A DNA stretch of 57,650 nucleotides from Nocardia fusca NBRC 14340 (GCF_001618425.1 NZ_BDCU01000070.1:1-57650); one strand, 5' to 3'; shown: positions 35,988 to 45,029, counted from the first letter of the stretch. Numbers and translations are program-made. Notes: a model not told the origin generated them from the sequence alone.

Positions 35988-37529
35988 ATGACGCGGCATG
36001 TCGACGTACTGATCATCGGAGCCGGTCTGTCCGGTATCGATGTGGCCTGTCACCTGGAGAAGGAGAACACCGGGCGCAGCTACGCGATCCTGGAGCGCCG
36101 CACCGCCGTCGGCGGCACCTGGGACCTCTTCCGCTATCCGGGGATCCGTTCCGACTCCGATATGTACTCGTTCGGCTACGGCTTCCGGCCGTGGCGCGGT
36201 ACCCGCATGCTCGCCGACGGCGCCGGTATCCGCCGCTATATCGCCGAGACCGCCGACGAATACGGTGTGACGCCGAAGATCCGTTTCGGCCGCAAGGTGG
36301 TTTCGGCGAGCTGGTCCGGCCCGGACAACCGCTGGACGGTGCGGGTACTCGAGGAGGCGACCGGTGCCGAGGAGATCTGGACCAGTACCTTCCTGGTAGG
36401 GGCCACCGGTTACTACGACTACGACAACGGCCACCGGCCGTCGTTCCCCGGCGAGGACGTGTTCACCGGGCGGATCGTGCATCCCCAGCACTGGCCCGAA
36501 GACCTGGACTACCGGGACAAGAAGGTGGTCGTGATCGGCAGTGGAGCCACCGCGATCACGCTGGTGCCGTCCATGGTGGGCGAGGCTGCCCATGTGACCA
36601 TGCTGCAGCGATCGCCCACCTATATCGCCTCGATTCCGGGTGAGGACCCGGTGGCGCTGGGAATGACGAAGGTCGGGTCCCCCGCCGGGCTCACCTATCA
36701 GGTCGGGCGCGCCCGCAATATCGCGGTGCAGCAGGCCAGCTACCAGTTGTCGCGGCGGCAGCCCAAGCTGGCCCGGCAGATGTTCCTGAAGTGGGTCCGG
36801 CTGGCGGTCGGCCCCGGGGTGGATATGCGTCATTTCACCCCGGAGTACGCGCCCTGGGATCAGCGCCTGTGCGTGGTCCCCGACGGCGACCTGTTCAAGG
36901 CCCTGCGCCGCGGCGACGCCTCGGTGGTCACCGACACCATCGAGACCTTCACCGAAACGGGTATCCGGGTCTCCTCGGGTGCGGAGATCGAAGCCGATAT
37001 CGTCGTCACCGCCACCGGGCTGACGATTCAGATCCTGGGCGGCGTAGCGCTCGAGGTGGACGGTGAACCGGTGGTCACCCGGGACCGGGTCATGTACAAG
37101 GGTTCACTGCTCGACGGCGTGCCGAACGCCCTGATGGTGCTCGGGTACACGAATGCCTCCTGGACCCTGAAGGCCGATCTGGCCGCCGAGTACTTCTGCC
37201 GGGTGCTGAACCGGATGCGCGACAAGGGATACGCCCGGTTCGTGGTCCGGGCGCAGGATTCCGACCGCTCCGAGGTCTCGGTGATGGGCGGGGCGCTCAG
37301 TTCCGGGTATATCCAGCGCGGGGACGCGGTGATGCCGCGGCAGGGGACCGGCGGCCCGTGGAAGGTGGTCAACAGCTACTTCCGCGACCGCTCCTACCTG
37401 CGCAAGAGCCCGATCGAGGACGGCATCCTGACCTTCACCGACCGCGCCGGGGCCGAGACCACAAGTTCCGGGGGCCGGGCGCGCGGCGCGGCGAGCCGCC
37501 TGCCGCTCATCGGTACCCGGTCCGCTTGA
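35988..37529 (+). CDS. FAD-dependent Baeyer-Villiger monooxygenase, EthA-like
   Basis: A 513-residue flavoprotein resembling mycobacterial EthA. FAD motif GAGLSG (11-16), the Baeyer-Villiger fingerprint FxGxxxHxxxWP at 159-170 (F159, G161, H165, W169), and the NADPH motif GSGATA (184-189). EthA-type enzymes convert ketones to esters and activate thioamide prodrugs; whether this one does is unknown. ATG 35988 has GAGGAA upstream; the frame starts earlier without a ribosome binding site. Confidence 0.9.
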   Translation: MTRHVDVLIIGAGLSGIDVACHLEKENTGRSYAILERRTAVGGTWDLFRYPGIRSDSDMYSFGYGFRPWRGTRMLADGAGIRRYIAETADEYGVTPKIRFGRKVVSASWSGPDNRWTVRVLEEATGAEEIWTSTFLVGATGYYDYDNGHRPSFPGEDVFTGRIVHPQHWPEDLDYRDKKVVVIGSGATAITLVPSMVGEAAHVTMLQRSPTYIASIPGEDPVALGMTKVGSPAGLTYQVGRARNIAVQQASYQLSRRQPKLARQMFLKWVRLAVGPGVDMRHFTPEYAPWDQRLCVVPDGDLFKALRRGDASVVTDTIETFTETGIRVSSGAEIEADIVVTATGLTIQILGGVALEVDGEPVVTRDRVMYKGSLLDGVPNALMVLGYTNASWTLKADLAAEYFCRVLNRMRDKGYARFVVRAQDSDRSEVSVMGGALSSGYIQRGDAVMPRQGTGGPWKVVNSYFRDRSYLRKSPIEDGILTFTDRAGAETTSSGGRARGAASRLPLIGTRSA

Positions 37530-37548
37530 GGCGGTTCGCCGGCCGGGC

Positions 37549-37564
37549 GCCGGAAGGCTCCGGC
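37549..37564 (+). terminator. Probable terminator hairpin
   Basis: GCCGGA (37549-37554) and TCCGGC (37559-37564) form a 6-bp stem with a 4-base loop, flanked by CCGGCCGG copies that extend pairing. It lies 20 bases after the monooxygenase stop. Confidence 0.45.
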
Positions 37565-37663
37565 CGGGAGAGGGAGACGCCACGCCCCCACTAACCGGGT
37601 GGAAGACGAGCCGGTGGGCAGTGGTCCGGGTGGAATCGGGCGCCGGCTGGGTAGTTTGATCTC

Positions 37664-39037
37664 ATGACACAGCGGTTGGTGGTCGTCGGCGGTGACGCGA
37701 CCGGAATGTCGGCGGCCGCCCAGGCCCGGCGTCACCGGGACGTCTCGGACCTCGAGATCGTGGTGTTCGAACGGGGGCACTTCACCTCGTACTCCGCCTG
37801 CGGTATTCCGTACTGGGTGGGCGGGCATGTGCGGGAGCGCGATCACCTCATCGCCCGGACCCCGGAGGAGCACCGGGCGCTTGGTATCGACGTGCGCCTG
37901 CGCCACGAAGTCGTCGAACTCGATGTGGCCGGGGGCCGGTTGCGTAGCAGGGAGCTGGCCACCGGCACCGAAACCTGGACCGGCTACGACCACCTGGTCC
38001 TGGCCACCGGGGCGCGTCCGATCCGGCCGGCGCTGCCCGGAATCGACGCGCCCGGAGTCCACGGCGTACAGACCCTGGACGACGGCGAGGCGCTCATCGC
38101 GGCATTGGCCGCCGGTACCGGCCGCCGGGCGGTGGTGGTCGGGGCCGGATATATCGGGGTCGAGATGGCCGAGGCCCTGATCCGGCGCGGTTACGAGGTC
38201 ACCATCGTGCACAGCGGCGCCCAGCCGATGTCCACCCTGGACCCGGATATGGGTGTGCTGGTACGCGAGGCCCTGCAGGGTCTGGACGTGAATGTGGTCG
38301 GGGACAGCGAGGTCACCGAGATCCGTACCGGGGACGACGGCCGCATCCGGGCGGTGTTCGCCGCCGGTCGCGAACACCCGGCGGATGTGGTGGTTCTCGG
38401 GATCGGGGTGGCCCCCGAAACGACGCTGGCCGCCGCGGCCGGGCTACCGATCGGGAACCACGGCGGGCTGCTCACCGATTCGGCCATGCGCGTGACGGGG
38501 TACGACAACATCTGGGCCGGCGGAGATTGTGTCGAGGTGCTGGACCTGGTCTCGGGTATGCGCCGGCATATCGCGCTGGGTACGCACGCGAACAAGCACG
38601 GCCAGATCATCGGCGCCAATATCGGCGGCGGTTACGCGACCTTCCCCGGTGTCGTCGGCACCGCCGTCAGCAAGGTCTGCGACCTCGAGGTGGCGCGAAC
38701 GGGCCTGCGGGAGAAAGATGCTCGGGCGGTGGGTCTGCAGTACGTCACCGCGACCATCGAATCCACCAGCCGCGCCGGATATCTACCGGACGCGCCCGTG
38801 ATGACGGTGAAGATGCTGGCGGAAAGACTCAGCGGCCGACTGCTCGGAGTGCAGATCGTGGGCCGGGAAGGTGCGGGCAAACGGGTCGATATCGCGGCCG
38901 TGGCGCTGACCGCGGGAATGACGGTGGCGCAGATGACCACACTCGATCTCGGCTATGCGCCACCTTTCTCGCCGGTATGGGATCCGGTGCTGGTGGCGGC
39001 GCGCAAAGCGGTCCGAGCGGTGCGGGAGCGCGGGTGA
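37664..39037 (+). CDS. CoA-disulfide-reductase-like flavoprotein
   Basis: A 457-residue pyridine nucleotide-disulfide oxidoreductase. FAD motif VVVGGDATGMSAA at the N-terminus, a single redox cysteine C46 in SYSACGIPYW (the pattern of CoA-disulfide reductase/NADH oxidase, not the CxxxxC of glutathione reductase), the NAD(P)H motif VVVGAGYIGVEMAE, and a dimerisation domain. The substrate could be CoA disulfide, another low-molecular-weight disulfide, or a persulfide. No rhodanese domain is attached. It is monocistronic. Confidence 0.85.
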   Translation: MTQRLVVVGGDATGMSAAAQARRHRDVSDLEIVVFERGHFTSYSACGIPYWVGGHVRERDHLIARTPEEHRALGIDVRLRHEVVELDVAGGRLRSRELATGTETWTGYDHLVLATGARPIRPALPGIDAPGVHGVQTLDDGEALIAALAAGTGRRAVVVGAGYIGVEMAEALIRRGYEVTIVHSGAQPMSTLDPDMGVLVREALQGLDVNVVGDSEVTEIRTGDDGRIRAVFAAGREHPADVVVLGIGVAPETTLAAAAGLPIGNHGGLLTDSAMRVTGYDNIWAGGDCVEVLDLVSGMRRHIALGTHANKHGQIIGANIGGGYATFPGVVGTAVSKVCDLEVARTGLREKDARAVGLQYVTATIESTSRAGYLPDAPVMTVKMLAERLSGRLLGVQIVGREGAGKRVDIAAVALTAGMTVAQMTTLDLGYAPPFSPVWDPVLVAARKAVRAVRERG

Positions 39038-39179
39038 ACTCACTCCTCGGCGTACCGCGTAATATCGTCGATCGTCAATACGGAACGGGTCGATCGAAGG
39101 GGGGCGGTGTGCGGACCCGAGGTATCCGGTTCGTCCGGATCGGCGAGCACCGGAAACTACTCATGAATGTGGCGGCCGG

Positions 39180-40289
39180 ATGAACCCTGACGCGAACGCC
39201 GGAGGCGCCGACCCGGCGGATATTCTCGACGCGGTGACCGAGCCGGTACCGCGAGTGCGGGAAACATTCGATACCCGGCGCCGTGCCGCCGCCGCGGAAG
39301 CGACCGTGCCGCGGCAGTCGCTGGGCTCGGGCGTCCACCGCATCGCCCTGCCGGACGACGAGCTCGCCGAAGTGGTGTGCGTGAACTGCGGGACGCAGAG
39401 CCGGGGCCCGCGCTGTCCCACCTGTGAGCACCCACATCGCGTCCAGGACCGGTTCGAGGCCGATCTGGGTGTCGCCGGTCTGGTCACCGATCGCGGAATC
39501 CTGCACGCGCGCAACGAGGATGCCGTGGCCGCCGCGGTGGTGCCGGACGAGAACGGGGAGCCGGGCACCATCGTGCTGGTGGTCTGCGACGGAGTCTCCT
39601 CCTCGCCGGATCCGCAGGCCGCCTCGGGCACTGCCGTGCGCACCGGGGTCGATGCGTGTGTGGCGGCGCTGGCCGGTGATCGTACGGCCGAGGAGGCGAC
39701 CGCCGCGGGCATGGCGGCGGCCTCGGAGGCGGTGCGCAATCTGGTCGGCCCCGATGGCGACGCACCGTCGTGCACCTATGTCTCGGCGATCGTGCGCACC
39801 GAAACCGGGGGGCGTATCTCGATCACCGTCTCGAATATCGGCGACAGCCGTGCCTACTGGCTGGCGGCCGGCGAGCCCGCGGCCCAGCAACCGGCTCGAC
39901 CGGGCCATCCGGAGCTGCTGGCCGGGTCGCAGAAGCTCACCCTGGACGATTCGTGGGCGCAGACGCTGGTGGAAGCCGGCGCCATGGACGAGAAAGCCGC
40001 CATGGCCGACCCCCGGGCGCACACCCTGATGCGCTGGCTGGGGGCCGACGCCGGTCAGCAGCCGTGGTCAGGGGACAGTATCCGTACCTATTACGTGGAT
40101 ACACCCGGATTGCTCCTGCTGTGCACCGACGGGCTGTGGAACTATCTGCCCGGCGCGGCCGATCTGGCGCGGCGGGTGCTCGGCGTGCCGATCGCCGAGG
40201 GCGCGCGGGCGCTCGTAGACTACGCCGTCGTCTGTGGTGGCAGCGATAACATCACAGTCGCGCTGACCCCGATTCCCGCCGCCGGATGA
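39180..40289 (+). CDS. PP2C-type protein phosphatase with N-terminal zinc ribbon
   Basis: A 369-residue protein. Residues about 60-90 hold a CxxC...CxxC zinc ribbon (VVCVNCGTQSRGPRCPTCEH); the rest is a metal-dependent PP2C domain: LVTDRGILHARNEDA, VLVVCDGVSS, SNIGDSRAYW, LLLLCTDGLWNY and GGSDNITVAL carry the metal-binding Asp residues. In many actinobacteria such phosphatases sit with a PknG-type kinase and a von Willebrand protein; here neither neighbour is present. ATG 39180 has a poor ribosome binding site. Confidence 0.85.
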   Translation: MNPDANAGGADPADILDAVTEPVPRVRETFDTRRRAAAAEATVPRQSLGSGVHRIALPDDELAEVVCVNCGTQSRGPRCPTCEHPHRVQDRFEADLGVAGLVTDRGILHARNEDAVAAAVVPDENGEPGTIVLVVCDGVSSSPDPQAASGTAVRTGVDACVAALAGDRTAEEATAAGMAAASEAVRNLVGPDGDAPSCTYVSAIVRTETGGRISITVSNIGDSRAYWLAAGEPAAQQPARPGHPELLAGSQKLTLDDSWAQTLVEAGAMDEKAAMADPRAHTLMRWLGADAGQQPWSGDSIRTYYVDTPGLLLLCTDGLWNYLPGAADLARRVLGVPIAEGARALVDYAVVCGGSDNITVALTPIPAAG

Positions 40290-40373
40290 TCCGATAGCCG
40301 TCCTCGGCAAACCTCGGGCAACGCGGTGAACCGGTCGCTGCGGCGGCGGCCCCGGGTGAGGACGGGGCGGCGG

Positions 40374-40403
40374 ACACGGCGGACATCTCGGTGTCCGCCG
40401 TGT
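40374..40403 (+). terminator. Strong terminator hairpin after the phosphatase gene
   Basis: ACACGGCGGACA (40374-40385) and TGTCCGCCGTGT (40392-40403) are perfect 12-bp arms around TCTCGG, followed by TTGC. It lies 85 bases after the phosphatase stop and 100 before the next gene. Confidence 0.8.
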
Positions 40404-40502
40404 TTGCAAGAGTGCGAAGTCGGGTACAAGACGGGAAAGCCGGTGCGGCTACCGAGGCCGTGCCGGGAGAGCACGTACGCACCTACCGCAAGGAGGTTCG
40501 TC

Positions 40503-40808
40503 ATGAAGGGTGGCCTGTCCGCCGCTCCCGGAACAACCATGGTCACCACGAATCATGAGGTCATCCGCCAATGGGCTCAGCGGCGTGGTGCGAACCCGGC
40601 GACGACACCCGGCAGTCAGTACGACGGCGAGGTGGGCGTTCTGCGCTTGGATTTTCCGCACTACGGCGGTGCGGTACTGCAGCCGGTCAGCTGGGCGGAC
40701 TGGTTCGCCACCTTCGACGCCCGGAAACTGAACTTCCGGTACCAGGAGATGCGTCCGGACGGCACGCCCAGCAATTTCTTCCGCTTGGAACGCGTCGGCG
40801 ATATCTGA
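40503..40808 (+). CDS. Conserved small protein of unknown function
   Basis: A 101-residue soluble protein. The pattern TTNHEVIRQWAQRRGANPAT, then GVLRLDFPHYGG, VSWADWFATFDARKL and NFRYQEM..DGTPSNFFRL belongs to a widespread small domain sometimes mislabelled as 1,4-alpha-glucan branching enzyme. ATG 40503 has a strong AAGGAGG at 40490-40496, so good expression is likely. Confidence 0.8.
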   Translation: MKGGLSAAPGTTMVTTNHEVIRQWAQRRGANPATTPGSQYDGEVGVLRLDFPHYGGAVLQPVSWADWFATFDARKLNFRYQEMRPDGTPSNFFRLERVGDI

Positions 40809-40968
40809 ACGTGAGGCATTTCACTCTGGGGGTTTACCCGGTAGGCCTTCTGGCTATTCGTATAACCGAAAGGTTGCTCGAGTAAGCTGAGTAGCGGGCT
40901 GTCGCGTCGGTACGGGGATGCGAAACCCGCGCCGCGGCACGCCACGTGCGTCTGCAAGGGATTGAATA

Positions 40969-41226
40969 TTGAGCGCGAACCTGATGATCGTGGAAGACGG
41001 CGAGCGGGTCCGGGGTGCTGTGCGCCCGGCCGTGGAGAACGAGGGCTACGACGTCGCGGTGGCCGAGGAAGCCGAGGACGCGCTCACCTATCTGTGTGCG
41101 ATCGGCGTTCCGGCCGTGACGATCGCCGACCGCAGACCCGGCGGCAGGGCCGAGCGGGATCTCTCCGGCCCGCGAACCGCGGCGGCCGTCCCCGGTCTCG
41201 GTCACCGGCTGGACGCCCAGCGCTAG
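40969..41226 (+). pseudogene. Truncated response-regulator receiver domain
   Basis: The frame from TTG 40969 begins MSANLMIVEDGERVRGAV then ENEGYDVAVAEEAEDAL, which is the first half of an OmpR-type receiver domain, and reaches IADRRPGG, aligned with the phosphoacceptor loop (Asp kept). It then loses similarity and stops after 85 residues; the Thr/Lys switch residues and the DNA-binding domain are gone. It precedes a kinase remnant by 3 bases. Confidence 0.6.
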
Positions 41227-41229
41227 CTC

Positions 41230-41697
41230 ATGGGCAGCGCGACGAGCGCGACTCGTATCGGACTCGATACGGGTGGCCGGAAGCTGCGCAACCAGGTGGG
41301 CGCCGCTGCCGGGGGGCCCGCCGAAGCGGCGACGGCCACCCGTGCTCGCGTCCGCCGGTTACTGCGGCCCTCCGGTGACCTGCGTCACGAACTCCGCACC
41401 CCCCTGAGCGCGCCGCCCACTGCTGTGGATCTACTGGACCGGCGTCGCGAGGATGGGTCGCGGCAGGTGCAGCGGGTGGCCGCGGCGGCCGCCGACCCGG
41501 GCCCGTTGTTCACCGATTCGCCGGTGTCGCGTGGAGCGGTGACCGCGGGCCGCCGTTGCCCCCATCCCGGCACGGGCCCGTCTCCGGCTGCCGGGGCAGC
41601 GGCCGCAGGCCCCGGTGGGGTGGATTGTGAGGAGCGCCGCGCCGAATCGGGCGTTTCGATCTCCGAATTCCGGTTATTCAAGGAAGGGACCATTTAA
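41230..41697 (+). pseudogene. Degenerate histidine kinase fragment
   Basis: A 155-residue Ala/Arg/Gly/Pro-rich frame with one clear landmark, GDLRHELRTPLSAPPTAVDL, the H-box and dimerisation helix of a sensor kinase. No sensor, HAMP or ATPase motifs (N, G1, G2) are seen. With the preceding receiver fragment it looks like a decayed two-component pair just upstream of ectA. A novel small protein that has captured an H-box is less likely. Confidence 0.5.
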
Positions 41698-41723
41698 CAC
41701 GCCTGTAACACGATCGTAATGAG
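41695..41723 (+). promoter_or_regulatory. Three 11-bp direct repeats upstream of ectA
   Basis: TAACACG at 41695, TAACACG at 41706 and TAATGAG at 41717 recur with an exact 11-base period. The last two give GTAAC-N6-GTAAT, close to the actinobacterial GlnR box (GTnAC-N6-GAAAC) and also to MtrA-type direct repeats. An OmpR-family regulator is the expected binder. It lies about 70-95 bases before the ectA ATG. Confidence 0.5.
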
Positions 41724-41790
41724 CTCGACCAGTCGCCTCGCAGTTAATTCGTGAGCCTGGGAAAGTACTGCACGCAGACATCGGAGTTGT

Positions 41791-42405
41791 ATGTCTTTAC
41801 AAACTGAGTCCACGCAGACCGCTGGCACTGCCGGCAACGGCTCGGCCACTTCATCCACCGCGACCGATGCGGAGCCCGCCAGTAGCGGCGTGGTCCTGCG
41901 GGCACCGCGGATCACCGACGCCGCGCGACTGTGGCAGATCGCCGACGAGTCGCAAGTTCTGGATGTCAATTCGAGCTACGCCTATCTGCTGTGGTGTCGC
42001 GATTTCGCCGCCACATCGGTAGTCGTCGAGAGCGAAAGCCGAGTGGTCGGATTCGTGACCGGCTATGTGAGACCCGAAGCGCCCGGCACCCTGTTCGTCT
42101 GGCAGGTCGCCGTGGACGCCGACCAGCGTGGCCGCGGCCTGGGGGTCGCCATGCTGGACTGGCTGGTTTCCACCGTCACCGCGCCCGGTCATCCGGCCGG
42201 CGGCGCCGTCGAGGCGCTGGAGACCACCGTTTCCCCCGATAATCCCGCCTCCATCGCCATGTTCGCGTCGCTGGCCCGCCGCCGTGGCGCCGACATGGTG
42301 CGCAGCGCGCTGTTCGAGCCGGATATTTTTCCGGACAGCCATGCCGCCGAGGACCTCTACCACATTTCCCCGATCGCCCGTAAAACCGAAAGGGAACACT
42401 CATGA
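41791..42405 (+). CDS. ectA: Diaminobutyrate acetyltransferase
   Basis: A 204-residue GNAT acetyltransferase that acetylates L-2,4-diaminobutyrate in ectoine synthesis. After a 30-residue Thr/Ser/Ala-rich N-terminal extension come VLRAPRITDAARLWQIADE, LDVNSSYAYLLWCRDFAATS (EctA-specific), the acetyl-CoA loop VDADQRGRGLGVAML and LETTVSPDNPASIAMF. ATG 41791 has CGGAG at 41782-41786. It overlaps ectB by 4 bases. First gene of ectABCD. Confidence 0.95.
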   Translation: MSLQTESTQTAGTAGNGSATSSTATDAEPASSGVVLRAPRITDAARLWQIADESQVLDVNSSYAYLLWCRDFAATSVVVESESRVVGFVTGYVRPEAPGTLFVWQVAVDADQRGRGLGVAMLDWLVSTVTAPGHPAGGAVEALETTVSPDNPASIAMFASLARRRGADMVRSALFEPDIFPDSHAAEDLYHISPIARKTEREHS

Positions 42406-43661
42406 TTGCCGCCGAAACGACGATCTTCGACGAAATCGAATCGAATGTCCGAGGTTACTGCCGTTCCTGGCCGACGGTCTTCGAGACCGCGCAGGGCGCC
42501 TGGCTGCGCGATGAGTCCGGTAAAGATTTTCTCGATTTCTTCGCGGGGGCGGGTGCGCTCAACTACGGACACAACAACCCGGTGCTGAAATCGGCACTGA
42601 TCGACTACATCGCCGGGGATGGAATCACGCACGGCCTGGATATGTCGACGGTTGCCAAGCGCAAACTACTCGAGACCGTCCGCGACACCCTGCTGGCGCC
42701 CCGCGGCCTGGACTACAAGGTGCAGTTTCCCGGACCGACCGGGGCGAACGCGGTCGAGGCCGCCCTCAAACTGGCCCGTAAGGTGACCGGCCGGCAGACC
42801 ATCATGAGCTTCACCAACGCCTTCCACGGGATGACGCTGGGCGCACTGTCGGTGACCGGTAATGCCATGAAGCGGGCGGGCGCCGGCGTCCCGCTCAACC
42901 ACGCCACCCCGATGCCGTACGACGGCTACTTCGACGGCGCCACCGCCGATTTCCTGTGGATGGAACGGGTGCTCGACGATTCGTCCTCCGGTATGGACCG
43001 CCCGGCGGCCGTCATCGTGGAAACCGTGCAGGGTGAGGGCGGGGTGAACCTGGCGCGCGACGAATGGCTGCGGCATCTGGCCTCGTTGTGCGCCGCCCGT
43101 GGCATCCTGCTCATCGTCGACGACGTCCAGATGGGTTGCGGCCGGACCGGCCCGTTCTTCTCCTTCGAATCGGCCGGTATCACCCCCGATATCGTGACGC
43201 TGTCCAAGTCTGTCGGTGGTTACGGCCTGCCGATGGCGCTGGTGCTGTTCAAGCCGGAGCACGATGTGTGGTCACCCGGTGAGCACAACGGCACTTTCCG
43301 CGGTAACAATCCGTCTTTCACCACCGCGCAGGTAGCGCTCGAGCACTTCTGGTCCGATGATGTACTGGAGAAGTCCACCCTCGCCAAGGGCAAGCGGGTG
43401 GCCACGGCGCTCGAGGAGATCGCCGGGGCCGTTCCGGGGGTGTCCACTCGGGGCCGTGGCCTGGTGCACGGGCTGGTCTTCGACGACGCCTCGCAGGCCG
43501 GAAAGGTCTGCCAGGTCGCGTTCGAACGTGGCCTGCTGGCCGAGACCTCGGGTGCGTCCGACGAAGTGGTCAAACTGCTCCCGCCGCTGACGATCGCCGA
43601 CGACGAACTCGACCAGGGCCTGCACATTCTGAGCGACGCCGTCGAAACCATCTGCAGCTGA
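42402..43661 (+). CDS. ectB: Diaminobutyrate-2-oxoglutarate transaminase
   Basis: A 419-residue class III PLP aminotransferase converting aspartate semialdehyde to diaminobutyrate. Marks: FFAGAGALNYGHNNP, FPGPTGANAVEAALKLARK, SFTNAFHGMTLGALS, D240 (LLIVDDVQMGCGRTG) and the Schiff-base lysine K269 in VTLSKSVGGYGLPMAL. Length is normal for EctB. It overlaps ectA (ATGA) and precedes ectC by 17 bases. Confidence 0.97.
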   Translation: MIAAETTIFDEIESNVRGYCRSWPTVFETAQGAWLRDESGKDFLDFFAGAGALNYGHNNPVLKSALIDYIAGDGITHGLDMSTVAKRKLLETVRDTLLAPRGLDYKVQFPGPTGANAVEAALKLARKVTGRQTIMSFTNAFHGMTLGALSVTGNAMKRAGAGVPLNHATPMPYDGYFDGATADFLWMERVLDDSSSGMDRPAAVIVETVQGEGGVNLARDEWLRHLASLCAARGILLIVDDVQMGCGRTGPFFSFESAGITPDIVTLSKSVGGYGLPMALVLFKPEHDVWSPGEHNGTFRGNNPSFTTAQVALEHFWSDDVLEKSTLAKGKRVATALEEIAGAVPGVSTRGRGLVHGLVFDDASQAGKVCQVAFERGLLAETSGASDEVVKLLPPLTIADDELDQGLHILSDAVETICS

Positions 43662-43678
43662 AAGGAAAAAGACCACCG

Positions 43679-44074
43679 ATGATCGTGCGCACCACCGAGG
43701 AGATCACCGGCACCCACCGCGATGTCGGCGCCGAGAACTGGCGGAGCAAGCGGATCGTGCTGGGCGGTGATGGAGTCGGGTTCTCGTTTCACGAGACGAC
43801 CATCGAAGCCGGCACCTCTCACGTCTTCCACTATCAGAACCATGTGGAAGCGGTCTGGCTGGTCGAGGGTGAGGGCACCCTCCACGACCTGACCAACGAC
43901 CGCACCTATGACCTCGCCCCGGGCACCATGTACCTGCTCGACGGGCACGAGAAGCACGAGGTGCGGACCCGGACACGGATGCGGATGCTGTGCGTGTTCA
44001 ATCCTCCTGTCACGGGGCAGGAGGTGCACGACGAGAACGGCGTTTATCCGTTGATCGCCGTTCCGGCCGACTGA
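43679..44074 (+). CDS. ectC: L-ectoine synthase
   Basis: A 131-residue cupin that cyclises N-acetyl-diaminobutyrate to ectoine. It shows MIVRTTEEITGTHRDV at the start, RIVLGGDGVGFSFHETTIEAG, HYQNHVEAVWLVEGEGTLHD and YLLDGHEKHEVRTRT, all standard EctC blocks. AAAGGAAAAAG gives the ribosome binding site. Gene order ectABCD is as usual. Confidence 0.97.
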   Translation: MIVRTTEEITGTHRDVGAENWRSKRIVLGGDGVGFSFHETTIEAGTSHVFHYQNHVEAVWLVEGEGTLHDLTNDRTYDLAPGTMYLLDGHEKHEVRTRTRMRMLCVFNPPVTGQEVHDENGVYPLIAVPAD

Positions 44075-44092
44075 GAGGAAGGACGAACGACG

Positions 44093-44962
44093 TTGGTAGA
44101 CAATCGGATCGATCGCTATCCGACCAGAACCGCCGAGCGTCTGCCGCTGCAGGAGCGGCACGACGCGACTGTGTGGGGCCGGATCGGCAACGCGGAGCTG
44201 GCTGCGTTCGATACCGACGGTTTCGCGATCATGGATCGCTTGCTGACCCCCGAGGAGGTGGCCGAGTACGCCGCCGAGATCGACCGGCTGGCAAGCGATC
44301 CGGATCTGCGGGGTGACGACCGGCTCATCGTGGAGAAATCGTCGCAGCAGGTGCGCTCGGTATTCGAGGTGCACAAACTGAGTCCGGCGGTGGCGGAGCT
44401 GGTGCGGGAACCTCGGGTCGTGGACCTGGCCCGGCAGGTACTGGGATCGGATGTGTACATCCACCAGAGCCGGGTCAACTATCTGCCCGGATTCGGCACC
44501 GGTTTCTATTGGCATTCCGATTTCGAGACCTGGCATGCCGAGGACGGGATGCCAGTGCCTCGGGCGGTGAGCCTGTCCATCGCGTTGACCGACAACTACC
44601 CGTACAACGGCAGCCTGATGGTGATGCCGGGGTCGCACCGGACATTCGTGCCCTGCCAGGGTGCGACGCCGGCGGACCACTATCGGGAGTCGTTGCGTGA
44701 GCAGGAGATCGGAGTGCCGACCAAGGCCGATATCACCGACCTGGCCCATAAGTACGGGATAACCCAGTTCACCGGTGCGGCCGGTTCGGCGCTGCTGTTC
44801 GACTCGAACATCATGCACGCGTCGGGCAACAACATCACGCCGTTCCCGCGGTCGAATATCTTCCTGGTGTTCAACAGTGTCGAGAACACGCTGGAGGAAC
44901 CGTTCGCCGCGCCGGCCCGGCGGCCGACGTATATCGCCGACCGCGAGTTCACGCCGGTGTAG
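44093..44962 (+). CDS. ectD: Ectoine 5-hydroxylase
   Basis: A 289-residue Fe(II)/2-oxoglutarate dioxygenase making 5-hydroxyectoine. Iron ligands H141, D143 and H242; the EctD signature FYWHSDFETWHAEDGMP surrounds the first two. The TTG at 44093 follows GAGAGGAAGGACG and gives the usual length; no nearer ATG fits. Last gene before a strong terminator. Confidence 0.96.
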   Translation: MVDNRIDRYPTRTAERLPLQERHDATVWGRIGNAELAAFDTDGFAIMDRLLTPEEVAEYAAEIDRLASDPDLRGDDRLIVEKSSQQVRSVFEVHKLSPAVAELVREPRVVDLARQVLGSDVYIHQSRVNYLPGFGTGFYWHSDFETWHAEDGMPVPRAVSLSIALTDNYPYNGSLMVMPGSHRTFVPCQGATPADHYRESLREQEIGVPTKADITDLAHKYGITQFTGAAGSALLFDSNIMHASGNNITPFPRSNIFLVFNSVENTLEEPFAAPARRPTYIADREFTPV

Positions 44963-44982
44963 ACGGGACAGTTGCCCAGGGC

Positions 44983-45017
44983 GACGGGGACGAATCCATT
45001 CGGGGTTCGTCCCCGTC
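44983..45017. terminator. Bidirectional terminator between ectD and erm
   Basis: GACGGGGACGAA (44983-44994) and TTCGTCCCCGTC (45006-45017) are perfect 12-bp arms with an 11-base loop, lying between the convergent ectD (ends 44962) and erm (ends 45030). Flanking GGGACA/TGTCC can extend the stem. Confidence 0.8.
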
Positions 45018-45029
45018 GTCGTGTCCGGG

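Noticed and set aside
35500..35991. 163-codon frame upstream of the monooxygenase
   Set aside because: No ribosome binding site, no family signal, and it runs across the presumed promoter region.
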